17,290 nucleotides of DNA, taken from contig PITX01000004.1 in NCBI GenBank assembly GCA_017577345.1, forward strand, positions 1-17,290, read 5' to 3'. The position numbers and the translations under genes are program-made. Under the pieces are notes generated by a model. That model was not told the DNA's origin. It saw nothing but the letters and a program-made list of their open reading frames with translations, and searched no databases. Below are positions 6,992 to 17,231 of the stretch, piece by piece. The DNA comes from Clostridiales bacterium. Its GTDB lineage: Bacteria; Bacillota; Clostridia; Oscillospirales; Oscillospiraceae. Each line of letters begins with the position of its first letter. The first letter of the stretch is position 1.

Positions 6992-7031
6992 AAACTGCCG
7001 ACGGGAAAGGGCACCGCTCCATAAGGAAGTA
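6992..7031. repeat. Left arm of 40-bp inverted repeat flanking the YoaP-like gene
   Basis: AAACTGCCGACGGGA (6992-7006), 14 other bases, then ATAAGGAAGTA (7021-7031). The same two blocks with the same 14-base spacing occur in reverse complement at 7942-7981. All 26 bases of the two blocks match, while the 14-base cores are largely different. The arm begins 14 bases after the gdhA stop codon. It lies outside the terminator at 7045-7076. Confidence 0.8.
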
Positions 7032-7044
7032 ATTTAACAAGAAA

Positions 7045-7076
7045 ACCCGCCGAAAAGGAATTTCTTTTCGGCGGGT
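7045..7076. terminator. Bidirectional intrinsic terminator between gdhA and the YoaP-like gene
   Basis: ACCCGCCGAAAAG (7045-7057) pairs perfectly over 13 bp with CTTTTCGGCGGGT (7064-7076) around a 6-base loop. On the plus strand it is followed by AATTCTTTTG; on the minus strand GGGT runs into TTTCTTG. It can therefore end both the serC-serA-gdhA transcript and the convergent acetyltransferase transcript. Confidence 0.88.
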
Positions 7077-7114
7077 AATTCTTTTGTCCGACAAACCGGG
7101 ATTTGTTTATATCT

Positions 7115-7861
7115 TTAACCTTGTACAAGTTTCAAAAACTTCTTATCATTCTGTTGTTCATTGGTTAAGAATTTTCCATCCTTAAATAAAGCATAAGTCG
7201 TGCAAGGACTTGGAACCGCCTGAGCCTGTTCTTTGCTTTCAATTCGGATTGCCTTAAAAGGAATGTTATTATCTTTTGCGGTTTGCTCAATTACTGGCAC
7301 ATACTTGCCGTTGAAAGGACACTGGTTTGTATAATACAAGACATATCCCGTATCTTCCGTATGAGGGTGTTTTGCAGATTCAGTAAAATGAGGAATGTCG
7401 GCATTTTTATCAAAAGGCAAATACATAAGATTGATTCCAATGTCGGAACAATCTGCTAACTTAAACCCTTTATACGCAAGATGTTTTGGGTCGGATAAAA
7501 ATGGTTTTTTCTTTGCGGAAGATAGAACACAAAGCCCTTTTTTGCCTTTTTCCTTGCTATCTTGAATGCAACTATTCAACAAATCGTTAGAATAGCCATG
7601 CCCCTTGAATGAGCCTGATACCCAAAAACAATCAATATACATATAACCATCCGCTATTATAGGCACCCATGCATTCTCCGCTGGAATATACTCAATAAAG
7701 CATTTGCCTCTTTCCACACTTTTCAAAAAAACAAGTCCATCGTCAAAGCACTTCTTCATCCATTCCTTTTTTGATGAAACCTGTATATCTTTGTTATTTG
7801 AGATTGCACAGCAGATATGTTCACTCTCAATGTTTTCTTTCGTTACCTGTATATATTCCAT
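7115..7861 (-). CDS. GNAT acetyltransferase of the YoaP type with C-terminal thioredoxin-like domain
   Basis: The 248-residue product starts at ATG 7861 because GGAGG (CCTCC, 7868-7872) lies 6 bases upstream and the N-terminus MEYIQVTKENIESEHICCAI closely resembles Bacillus YoaP. The longer frame to 7933 has no ribosome binding site. Residues about 1-150 form a GNAT fold, with the acetyl-CoA loop region FWVSGSFKGHGYSNDLL and a following helix. Residues about 185-248 hold GYVLYYTNQCPFNGKYV, a thioredoxin-like single-cysteine segment typical of the YoaP C-terminal domain. The substrate is unknown. The gene is clearly richer in A/T and in AAA, AAT and GAA-type codons than every neighbour and is bracketed by inverted repeats, which points to acquisition by transfer. 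Its leader (7862-7941) can form GGATTTTG-CCGTA-CAAAATCC (7909-7929) and a smaller GCTC/GAGC hairpin. Confidence 0.88.
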   Translation of the reverse strand: MEYIQVTKENIESEHICCAISNNKDIQVSSKKEWMKKCFDDGLVFLKSVERGKCFIEYIPAENAWVPIIADGYMYIDCFWVSGSFKGHGYSNDLLNSCIQDSKEKGKKGLCVLSSAKKKPFLSDPKHLAYKGFKLADCSDIGINLMYLPFDKNADIPHFTESAKHPHTEDTGYVLYYTNQCPFNGKYVPVIEQTAKDNNIPFKAIRIESKEQAQAVPSPCTTYALFKDGKFLTNEQQNDKKFLKLVQG

Positions 7862-7908
7862 GATTATCCTCCGCAAATTCTGATTTGTCTGCTCCCATAA
7901 CGAGCATC

Positions 7909-7929
7909 GGATTTTGCCGTACAAAATCC
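7909..7929 (-). promoter_or_regulatory. Hairpin in the leader of the YoaP-like gene
   Basis: GGATTTTG and CAAAATCC form a perfect 8-bp palindrome with a 5-base loop, 48 bases upstream of the ATG and inside the repeat-bounded segment. It could be an RNA hairpin or an operator. No U-run follows in the direction of the gene, so it is not a terminator. I found no convincing promoter for the gene in this leader. Confidence 0.4.
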
Positions 7930-7941
7930 ACATTCCGAAAA

Positions 7942-7981
7942 TACTTCCTTATCCGCTCGTGTGCAATCCCGTCGGCAGTTT
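7942..7981. repeat. Right arm of 40-bp inverted repeat flanking the YoaP-like gene
   Basis: TACTTCCTTAT (7942-7952), 14 other bases, then TCCCGTCGGCAGTTT (7967-7981), the reverse complement of the arm at 6992-7031. Its outer end overlaps the folA stop codon (7980-7982), so folA ends exactly at the repeat boundary. I see no flanking target-site duplication outside the two arms. Confidence 0.8.
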
Positions 7982-8480
7982 ATTTTCGTACTTCGTGGTT
8001 TACATAATCTATGTATTGGTACTTGATCCCGTTTTCCTCAAACAACGCAGATACATCTGTCTGCTCCCAGTGCGGCAGTGCATCCAAATCGGGGAAAAAG
8101 CAGTCTGCCGGCGCATCGGTAAAGGTCTTTGTGACATAGGCGCGTTCGCAGTACGGCAGGAGCTGCGCATAGACCCTTGCGCCGCCGATCAGAAACACCT
8201 CGTCCGCAGGCGTATCCTTGATCTTTTCCAATATTTCTTCGATACCATGGCATATCTCGGCGCCCTCAATTTTGACACTTCGGCTGCCGGAAAGGATCAG
8301 ATTTCGGCGGTTTTTCAGCGGTTTTCCGTCCGGAAAGGTCGCCAGCGTCTTTCGCCCGTATATCACGGTCTTTCCCTGTGTCAGTCGGCGGAAGCGTTTC
8401 AGGTCGTCAGGGATGAATACCAACAGACGCCCGTTTTTTCCGATCCCCCAGTCCGGGGTCACATTTGCAATGGCTATCAT
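7980..8480 (-). CDS. folA: Dihydrofolate reductase
   Basis: It reduces dihydrofolate to tetrahydrofolate with NADPH, recycling the dihydrofolate produced by ThyA. The 166 residues are the normal length. Motifs in order: MIAIANVTPDWGIGKNGRLL at the N-terminus, IPDDLKRF with the conserved active-site acid D26, GKTVIYGRKT (NADPH contact), NRRNLILS, and IGGARVYAQLLPYCERAYVT near 108. At the position of the usual Trp (E. coli W22, in PWNLPAD) there is Val (LLVFIPDD), a variant I associate with clostridial enzymes. It starts 10 bases after the thyA stop with GAGGG upstream, so the two are an operon. The stop codon overlaps an inverted-repeat arm, so the last residues could have been altered by an insertion, although EVRK is a plausible DHFR end. 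Confidence 0.95.
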   Translation of the reverse strand: MIAIANVTPDWGIGKNGRLLVFIPDDLKRFRRLTQGKTVIYGRKTLATFPDGKPLKNRRNLILSGSRSVKIEGAEICHGIEEILEKIKDTPADEVFLIGGARVYAQLLPYCERAYVTKTFTDAPADCFFPDLDALPHWEQTDVSALFEENGIKYQYIDYVNHEVRK

Positions 8481-8490
8481 GGCTTATCCC

Positions 8491-9321
8491 TCAAATCGCA
8501 ACCGGAATCTTCTCGTCAAACGCATGGTAACGATAGTTTTCCATACGGAAGTCATCCACCTTAAACTGATAGAAGTCCTTCACTTCCGGGTTTACATAAA
8601 ACTCCGGTGCCTCATACGGCTCCAGCTCGAGCATCTTTTCCACCAACGGCACATGGCGGTCATAGATATGGCAATCCGCGATCACATGCACCAGTTCCCC
8701 TGCCTCCAGACCGCTCACCTGTGCGAGCATATGCACCAGAACGGCGTACTGGACGACATTCCAGTTGTTTGCCGTCAGCATATCCTGCGAACGCTGATTC
8801 AAAATCGCATTGAGCGTGTTGCCGGATACGTTGAAGGTCATGGAATAGGCGCAGGGATACAGACCCATTTCGTGCAGATCGGAGAAATTATACATATTTG
8901 TCAGAATGCGGCGACTGGCAGGGTTGTGCTTCAGGTCGAAGAGCACGCGATCCACCTGGTCGAACTGTCCCTCCGGGTATTGATGCTTCACGCCGAGCTG
9001 ATAGCCGTACGCCTTGCCGATCGAGCCATTTTCATCTGACCAACTGTCCCAGATATGGCTATTCAGGTCATGGACATTGTTGGACTTCTTCTGCCAGATC
9101 CAAAGAAGCTCGTCAATGCAGGATTTATAATAGGTACGGCGCAGCGTCATGATCGGAAATTCCTTGCGCAGATCATAGCGGTTGACGATACCGAAGCATT
9201 TCACTGTATGTGCCGGCGTTCCATCATCCCAATGCGGACGGACCTTCTGATCAGTGTCCCAAACACCCTCTGTCAGTATTTTTTTGCAAGTTTCTTTATA
9301 TAAAACATCTGCGTAGCTCAT
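8491..9321 (-). CDS. thyA: Thymidylate synthase (ThyA)
   Basis: ThyA methylates dUMP to dTMP with methylenetetrahydrofolate and releases dihydrofolate, which the next gene recycles. The 276 residues resemble the Bacillus subtilis ThyA-A group more than the short E. coli type (KWD-like PHWDDGTPAHT, ELLWIWQKKSNNVHDLN, AYGYQLG). The catalytic cysteine is C157 in GLYPCAYSMTF. NQRSQDML (175-182) supplies the Arg-Ser-Asp that holds the dUMP phosphate, and DCHIYDRHV the nucleotide-base contact. PEVKDFYQFKVDDF lies near the C-terminus, and the chain ends IPVAI, with the hydrophobic terminal residues typical of the enzyme. The start at ATG 9321 has only a weak GGTGAT upstream, so translation may be modest. 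It is the first gene of thyA-folA and may also be reached by transcription from the zinc-ribbon gene 68 bases upstream. Confidence 0.96.
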   Translation of the reverse strand: MSYADVLYKETCKKILTEGVWDTDQKVRPHWDDGTPAHTVKCFGIVNRYDLRKEFPIMTLRRTYYKSCIDELLWIWQKKSNNVHDLNSHIWDSWSDENGSIGKAYGYQLGVKHQYPEGQFDQVDRVLFDLKHNPASRRILTNMYNFSDLHEMGLYPCAYSMTFNVSGNTLNAILNQRSQDMLTANNWNVVQYAVLVHMLAQVSGLEAGELVHVIADCHIYDRHVPLVEKMLELEPYEAPEFYVNPEVKDFYQFKVDDFRMENYRYHAFDEKIPVAI

Positions 9322-9359
9322 TTACATCACCAAAAAACAGCATAACAAATTTACGGGAA

Positions 9360-9381
9360 GAGGCTGTAAAAGAACAGCCCC
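9360..9381 (-). terminator. Weak intercistronic hairpin between the zinc-ribbon gene and thyA
   Basis: On the minus strand GGGGCTGT and ACAGCCTC form an 8-bp stem with one G-U pair and a 6-base loop, followed by TTCCCG rather than a good U-run. On the plus strand the tail is TTTTG. It may partly uncouple the zinc-ribbon gene from thyA-folA. Efficiency is doubtful. Confidence 0.35.
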
Positions 9382-9389
9382 TTTTGATC

Positions 9390-9836
9390 TCATTTCTTCT
9401 GCAGCTCGTCGAGGATCTTTGCGGAATTCGTTGCGATCTTGTTCAGATTGCTTGCGTTATTCAGGGCGATCATGCCTGCGGCAATTGTAATAAACGCCGT
9501 CAGAATGCCACCGAAAATCACAAGCATTCCCTCCCATGCCATGCCGCCGAAGTATCTGCTGAAGGACATCATCCTGATACCGACAATCAGGGAGGCTACC
9601 ACGATCGCTCCGAATACGATCCAAAGGATCACGCGCATAAAGACGATCCAGCCGAAGCCGGTGCCTGTCTTGCCCTGAGACGGTGCGGTATAATAAGGAG
9701 TCTGCTGTGCATAAGGCGGATACTGCGGTGCCTCCGGGATCTGCGGTTCCTGAACCGTCTGCTGACCGCAGAAGGGGCAGTAGGAATTTGCGCTGTCATA
9801 GGAATTGCCGCATTTGCTGCAATTGATAATTGCCAT
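9390..9836 (-). CDS. Zinc-ribbon membrane protein of unknown function
   Basis: The 148-residue protein opens with an N-terminal zinc ribbon (INCSKCGNSYDSANSYCPFCG: two CxxC pairs at about residues 6-9 and 20-23). A Pro/Gln/Tyr-rich linker (about 27-52) follows, then two membrane segments (about 60-85, IVFMRVILWIVFGAIVVASLIV, and about 100-124, MLVIFGGILTAFITIAAGMI), and a polar C-terminal helix ending DELQKK. The layout is common among small uncharacterised Firmicutes membrane proteins. The zinc ribbon would lie in the cytoplasm. I cannot assign a function. GGGAG lies shortly before ATG 9836. It has its own promoter (9870-9898), just past the ATP synthase terminator, and lies upstream of thyA-folA on the same strand. 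Confidence 0.85.
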   Translation of the reverse strand: MAIINCSKCGNSYDSANSYCPFCGQQTVQEPQIPEAPQYPPYAQQTPYYTAPSQGKTGTGFGWIVFMRVILWIVFGAIVVASLIVGIRMMSFSRYFGGMAWEGMLVIFGGILTAFITIAAGMIALNNASNLNKIATNSAKILDELQKK

Positions 9837-9869
9837 TGTCTCTCCCTCTTTCTTTCATGAGATGCTTCT

Positions 9870-9898
9870 ATTTTATCAGCAGGATACGATAATGTCAA
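9870..9898 (-). promoter_or_regulatory. Sigma-A promoter of the zinc-ribbon gene
   Basis: On the minus strand TTGACA (9893-9898) and TAAAAT (9870-9875) are 17 bases apart. The -35 box overlaps the T-rich tail of the ATP synthase terminator, so terminator and promoter are packed back to back. The transcript would start near 9863, about 27 bases before the ATG. Confidence 0.72.
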
Positions 9899-9902
9899 TA
9901 AA

Positions 9903-9940
9903 CGGGACTGTTTCAGAAAAAGAGTTTCGAAACAGTCCCG
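9903..9940 (-). terminator. Intrinsic terminator of the ATP synthase operon
   Basis: On the minus strand CGGGACTGTTTC (9929-9940) pairs perfectly over 12 bp with GAAACAGTCCCG (9903-9914), followed by TTTATTG. It begins 5 bases after the atpC stop codon. The plus-strand tail (ATAATTATTTTT) would also suit termination in the other direction. Confidence 0.88.
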
Positions 9941-9944
9941 ATAA

Positions 9945-11758
<1,814 letters not shown>

Positions 11759-12601
11759 CTACAGTGCTTCCGCACCGGAGACGATTTCGGTGATTTCCTG
11801 CGTAATGACCGCCTGACGCGCACGGTTGTAATGCAGCACCAGCGTATCAATGATCTCGGAAGCATTTTTGTTCGCGGAGTTCATCGCGGTGCGGCGCGCA
11901 CCGTGCTCCGAAGCCGCCGCTTCGCAGAGCGCGGCAAACAGGATGCCGGAAACATATTGCGGTACGATTTTTCCGATCAGTGTCTCCGCAGGACCTTCCA
12001 CCAATGCGCCATTATTGGCTTCCCCTTCTGTGAGCCGGATCGGCAGGAGCTCCTGCGTTGCAGGGATCTGCGACAGCATGGACTGAAATCTGGTATATGC
12101 AACGACGACACGGTCAAATTTCCCCTCCGCGAAGCCGTCACACAGCAGCTTTGCCATCTGTGCGCAGTCTCCGATGCCGACGGTACCGGTCACGCCGAAA
12201 TAGGTGCTGACCAGTTCCGCGCCGAGCCGCTGAAAATGCTCCATGGACTTTTTGCCCACGGGCAGGACACAGTAATCCTGATCCTGCGTCATGCTTTTGA
12301 CCATGCGGAACAGGTTGGCATTATAGCCGCCTGCCAGTCCGCGATCGCCGGCAATCACAACATAACAGGTGCGCTTGACTTCACGCGCCGTTGCATAGAC
12401 GGTCGGGGTATCCGCCGCGCCTGCCTGCAGGGAGGAGATCGCCTGCGCCAGTACCTCATGGTACGGACGCGTGTTCTCCGCACGCTGCTTTGCTCTGCGC
12501 AGCTTGCTCGTCGCCACCAGCTCCATCGCCTTGGTGATCTGCCGGGTGCTTTCGACGCTTCTGATTCGCGTCTTGATCTGCTTCATCGACGCTCCCGACA
12601 T
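11759..12601 (-). CDS. atpG: ATP synthase F1 gamma subunit
   Basis: This is the rotor shaft joining the c ring to the alpha3beta3 head. The 280 residues show both conserved ends: the N-terminal helix MKQIKTRIRSVESTRQITKA with MELVATSKLRRAK, and the C-terminal helix NASEIIDTLVLHYNRARQAV followed by ITQEITEIVSGAEAL. CYVVIAGDRGLAGGYNANL (about 90-108) is the usual conserved middle motif. The start is taken at ATG 12601, with AAGGAG upstream inside the atpA stop region. An internal Met at residue 6 is possible. It lies 3 bases after atpA, so the genes are translationally coupled. Confidence 0.97.
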   Translation of the reverse strand: MSGASMKQIKTRIRSVESTRQITKAMELVATSKLRRAKQRAENTRPYHEVLAQAISSLQAGAADTPTVYATAREVKRTCYVVIAGDRGLAGGYNANLFRMVKSMTQDQDYCVLPVGKKSMEHFQRLGAELVSTYFGVTGTVGIGDCAQMAKLLCDGFAEGKFDRVVVAYTRFQSMLSQIPATQELLPIRLTEGEANNGALVEGPAETLIGKIVPQYVSGILFAALCEAAASEHGARRTAMNSANKNASEIIDTLVLHYNRARQAVITQEITEIVSGAEAL

Positions 12602-12604
12602 GGC

Positions 12605-14119
<1,515 letters not shown>

Positions 14120-14132
14120 GGTTTCACCAACC

Positions 14133-14666
14133 TTATACTATCGTATCAGACAGGCTGCGGCGCAGCTTGTCCAGTCTGGACCGGATGCTGTCGTCCAACT
14201 GCACACCGCCGTATCGGAGGGTCATACCGCCGATCAGCGTTTCATCAATGCGGTTGGTCAGGAGCACGGTCTTGCCTGTGATGCTCTCTAATTTTGCCTT
14301 CAGAGCCTCACACTGCCGCTCCTGCATTGCAACTGCCGTGATCGCAGTCGCTCGCAGAAGATTATGTGTCTCATCATAGCAGGTGTCAAAAACATCTGCA
14401 CAGGCGGAAAACAGATAGCACGCGCGTTTTTCGCAAAGAAGGCTGAGAAAATTCAGCACCATGGGATCCATCGCGCCGAAGGCTTCGCGCAGCAGTGCCA
14501 GCTTTTCCTCCGTGGCAACTGCCGGTGTATCCAGCAGCGTCACATAGTCCGGCTGTTCCCGCAATGCAGTGCGGACTGTTTCCAATTCCTCGCGCACCTG
14601 CGTATCGGTGCCGTTTTCCGCGGTAAGCTCAAACAATGCCTTTCCGTAGCCGACCGTATCAATCAT
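14133..14666 (-). CDS. atpH: ATP synthase F1 delta subunit
   Basis: This is the peripheral-stalk cap joining the b dimer to the top of F1. The 177 residues show the family's N-terminal helical bundle ([44 protein letters not shown]) and the conserved C-terminal segment [20 protein letters not shown] with [16 protein letters not shown]. It starts at ATG 14666 with GGGGGAG upstream and overlaps the end of atpF by 8 bases, indicating coupling. The delta subunit diverges rapidly, so the C-terminal GG(M)xLRYG motif is the main evidence. Confidence 0.94.
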   Translation of the reverse strand: MIDTVGYGKALFELTAENGTDTQVREELETVRTALREQPDYVTLLDTPAVATEEKLALLREAFGAMDPMVLNFLSLLCEKRACYLFSACADVFDTCYDETHNLLRATAITAVAMQERQCEALKAKLESITGKTVLLTNRIDETLIGGMTLRYGGVQLDDSIRSRLDKLRRSLSDTIV

Positions 14667-15177
14667 GGCTCTCCCCCAAATTCTCGATGAAAGAGTCGAT
14701 CAGCTCTGAATGCTCGTTCTTTTTGATGTCACGCGCCAGCACGGCAGATGCAATATCCACCGCCATCACGGAAACCTCGTCCTTGATGTCGTTCATCGCA
14801 CGCTTTTTTTCCATGGCGATCTGCTCATCGGCACGGCGGAGCGTCTGCGCCGCCTTATTCTGTGCCTCACGGAGCATTTCCTCGTCACGAAGCTGTGCCT
14901 TGCGATATGCTTCCTTCAGAATGGCTTCCTTTTCTTCACTTGCCTCCGTCAGACGCGCTTCATACCGGCTCTTCAGTTCGGCGGCGGCTTCCTTGGACTG
15001 ATTGGCATCGGCATAGAGATCGTCGATCTCCTTCTGACGCGAATCAATCATGTTCTTGACAGGCTTGAACAGGAGCTTTTTCATAAACTTGTACAAAATC
15101 AGCAGGTTGCACAAGGTAAACAGGCATGTCCAGAAATTGACGCCTACAAAGCTCTCAAAACCGGTTAAAAACTCCAA
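14659..15177 (-). CDS. atpF: ATP synthase F0 b subunit, TTG start
   Basis: This is the peripheral-stalk subunit. The 172 residues have one N-terminal membrane helix (NFWTCLFTLCNLLILYKFM, about 14-32), the usual PVKNMIDSRQKEID after it, then a long charged helix rich in Ala, Glu, Lys and Arg (about 55-150) that dimerises and reaches up to delta. The start must be TTG (15175-15177). An in-frame stop lies three codons upstream, the next Met (residue 32) would delete the membrane helix, and AAGGAG lies about 9 bases before the TTG. A TTG start may reduce its translation, although it should be made as two copies per enzyme. It lies 40 bases after atpE. Confidence 0.94.
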   Translation of the reverse strand: MEFLTGFESFVGVNFWTCLFTLCNLLILYKFMKKLLFKPVKNMIDSRQKEIDDLYADANQSKEAAAELKSRYEARLTEASEEKEAILKEAYRKAQLRDEEMLREAQNKAAQTLRRADEQIAMEKKRAMNDIKDEVSVMAVDIASAVLARDIKKNEHSELIDSFIENLGESHD

Positions 15178-15217
15178 GCCTCATCTCTCCTTTCGTAAAT
15201 TTCGGACTGCTCTGAAA

Positions 15218-16247
<1,030 letters not shown>

Positions 16248-16649
16248 CTATGTGCTCGCCTCCTTCTTCCGAAACAGCTCGGAAATAAATATCGCGATCC
16301 GTGTAAAGCACAGCGGAAGCAGTGTTGACACCGGATCGAACCGTTTTGTTTTCAGCGCGATCGCCAATGCGACCGCAAGCACGATCATACGAATGGTATA
16401 GGTGCCGCGCACCTGCAGCATCCCTTTCGCCGGGGACTCCGCATCCTCCGCACGAACCACGGAAAAGGTCATCACCACGAAGTTTACCAATGATGCAGCC
16501 GTACCAAGCAGTGCGCCAAGCAGTACCTCGCCAGTCAGCCTGCCGAGCAGGGCATAGACACCGACCATGATCCCCGACATCGCAAGAACGATCAGGAGGA
16601 TCGGCAGCATGGAGCGCAGTGCTGTGATCGCTTTATTTTGATGTTCCAT
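16248..16649 (-). CDS. atpI: ATP synthase subunit I (AtpI-like)
   Basis: The 133-residue protein has four membrane segments (about 14-36, 42-62, 85-100 and 106-124) and a charged gap AEDAESPAK. It sits directly before atpB, which is the standard place for AtpI, thought to help assemble the c ring. The start is ATG 16649 because AAGGAG lies 6 bases upstream. A longer frame to 16679 overlaps the previous gene further and lacks a site. It overlaps atpZ by 17 bases and abuts atpB with no gap. AtpI sequences diverge quickly, so the call rests on position, size and topology more than on motifs. Confidence 0.82.
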   Translation of the reverse strand: MEHQNKAITALRSMLPILLIVLAMSGIMVGVYALLGRLTGEVLLGALLGTAASLVNFVVMTFSVVRAEDAESPAKGMLQVRGTYTIRMIVLAVALAIALKTKRFDPVSTLLPLCFTRIAIFISELFRKKEAST

Positions 16650-16896
16650 CTTGTTCTCCTTTTTGCTCGGTGGGGTCAATGAAATCTTTGGTCTTTACAA
16701 TGTAGTAAATCATGCTGTAAAAGCCGATCGCCACGCCGAGAAGGATGGCAGCCACCAGCACCCATTTGCCCCAGCCGCACCGGCTGTTCAGGCACCAGCC
16801 GCCGAGGATCAGGAGCCCTGCGGGAACGATCATGCTGAATGACGCCTGAAAGATGAAATTCAGCGCGTAGACCGCCTTGAACAGTTTTTTCGGCAC
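16633..16896 (-). CDS. atpZ: AtpZ-like small membrane protein, GTG start
   Basis: The 87-residue protein has two membrane helices (about 14-36, NFIFQASFSMIVPAGLLILG, and 43-66, GKWVLVAAILLGVAIGFYSM) and a polar C-terminal tail. A protein of this size and shape as first gene of an atp operon, before atpI, matches AtpZ, which with AtpI has been linked to divalent-cation supply or assembly of the ATP synthase. The start is GTG 16896 with GGGAGAGG about 7 bases upstream. An ATG nearby is in another frame, and that frame gives no family-like protein. It opens the operon behind the candidate promoter at 16948-16976. Similarity is weak for such a short protein. Confidence 0.75.
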   Translation of the reverse strand: MPKKLFKAVYALNFIFQASFSMIVPAGLLILGGWCLNSRCGWGKWVLVAAILLGVAIGFYSMIYYIVKTKDFIDPTEQKGEQDGTSK

Positions 16897-16947
16897 CGCG
16901 CATCCTCTCCCTTTTGAAGCCTAATCCAAATTCTTCCCTTATACCCA

Positions 16948-16976
16948 ACTATACATCAAGACGACAAAAAATGCAA
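16948..16976 (-). promoter_or_regulatory. Candidate sigma-A promoter of the ATP synthase operon
   Basis: On the minus strand TTGCAT (16971-16976) and TATAGT (16948-16953) are 17 bases apart, in an AT-rich stretch 52 bases upstream of the first gene. The match is good rather than perfect. A second possible -10 (TATAAG) lies slightly downstream without a matching -35. Confidence 0.55.
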
Positions 16977-17034
16977 CCATATCTTTCCTCAATTTTGTAA
17001 ATTATCCTCACAGAAAAAATCTTGCCCCCTTTGG

Positions 17035-17063
17035 TTGACAAGCAGACCTGTTTTCAATATAAT
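17035..17063 (+). promoter_or_regulatory. Perfect-consensus sigma-A promoter of the sulfhydrylase leader
   Basis: TTGACA (17035-17040), exactly 17 bases, then TATAAT (17058-17063). Both hexamers and the spacing match consensus. Transcription should begin near 17070, giving a leader RNA of about 160 bases. Such a strong constitutive-looking promoter in front of a biosynthetic gene fits control after initiation, by the attenuator that follows. Confidence 0.92.
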
Positions 17064-17099
17064 AGATGAAAAGATTATTCTGTAAGGGGTGTGATCGGC

Positions 17100-17159
17100 A
17101 TGACGCAAACGGCATTTTCCCGCCGCTGCGCCGTTTCTATGCCGTTTTCTGCCCCCTGA
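17100..17159 (+). CDS. Putative 19-residue leader peptide of a sulfur amino acid attenuator
   Basis: ATG 17100 is preceded by AAGGGG (17084-17089) at 10-base spacing, and the frame ends at TGA 17157-17159. The peptide is MTQTAFSRRCAVSMPFSAP, too small for a domain, with Arg8-Arg9-Cys10 in the middle and Met14. The ORF lies wholly inside the leader RNA of the sulfhydrylase gene. Its Cys codon (17127-17129) is in the loop of a perfect 9-bp inverted repeat, and its stop codon forms the end of the antiterminator's 5' arm. I infer that the ribosome's position on this ORF decides between antiterminator and terminator. The Cys codon is the best-placed control codon. A GTG at 17091 is in frame but lies on the ribosome binding site. 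Confidence 0.75.
   Translation: MTQTAFSRRCAVSMPFSAP
17107..17147 (+). promoter_or_regulatory. Pause-type hairpin (1:2) within the leader ORF
   Basis: AAACGGCAT (17107-17115) and ATGCCGTTT (17139-17147) are exact reverse complements, enclosing the Arg-Arg-Cys codons in the loop. A shorter alternative uses GCCGTTT at 17130-17136. By analogy with the trp leader it could pause RNA polymerase until the ribosome arrives. It ends 2 bases before the antiterminator's 5' arm. Confidence 0.6.
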
Positions 17160-17182
17160 TGCAGGTGTGTTTTCAGGGGCAG
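17149..17182 (+). promoter_or_regulatory. Antiterminator hairpin (2:3) of the attenuator
   Basis: CTGCCCCCTGA (17149-17159) pairs with TCAGGGGCAG (17173-17182), giving 10 base pairs with one bulged C and a 13-base loop. The 5' arm ends exactly at the leader stop codon. The 3' arm shares GGGCAG (17177-17182) with the terminator's 5' arm, so only one of the two structures can form. Confidence 0.75.
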
Positions 17183-17212
17183 TTGTCGTTGTGCAGCTGC
17201 CCGTTTATTTTT
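17177..17212 (+). terminator. Intrinsic terminator (3:4) of the attenuator, upstream of the sulfhydrylase gene
   Basis: GGGCAGTTG (17177-17185) pairs with CAGCTGCCC (17194-17202), a 9-bp stem with one G-U pair and an 8-base loop, followed by GTTTATTTTT. It ends 19 bases before the start codon of the gene and within its 5' leader, so it would cut transcription short unless the antiterminator forms. Confidence 0.82.
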
Positions 17213-17231
17213 CCCGTAAGAGGTGTTGATT

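Noticed and set aside
3404..7094. Long minus-strand frames opposite serC, serA and gdhA (403, 337 and 533 codons)
   Set aside because: They are antisense shadows of highly codon-biased real genes, with no domains or start signals.
8218..9303. Plus-strand frames opposite folA and thyA
   Set aside because: They are shadows of two unmistakable minus-strand genes.
17091..17099. GTG start for the leader ORF, 3 codons before ATG 17100
   Set aside because: It is in frame but directly abuts the AAGGGG site, too close for initiation.
17064..17231. SAM riboswitch or T-box in the sulfhydrylase leader
   Set aside because: The leader is about 160 bases, with no kink-turn or multi-helix junction of a SAM riboswitch and no T-box TGG-containing consensus or specifier stem. 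A translated short ORF explains it better.
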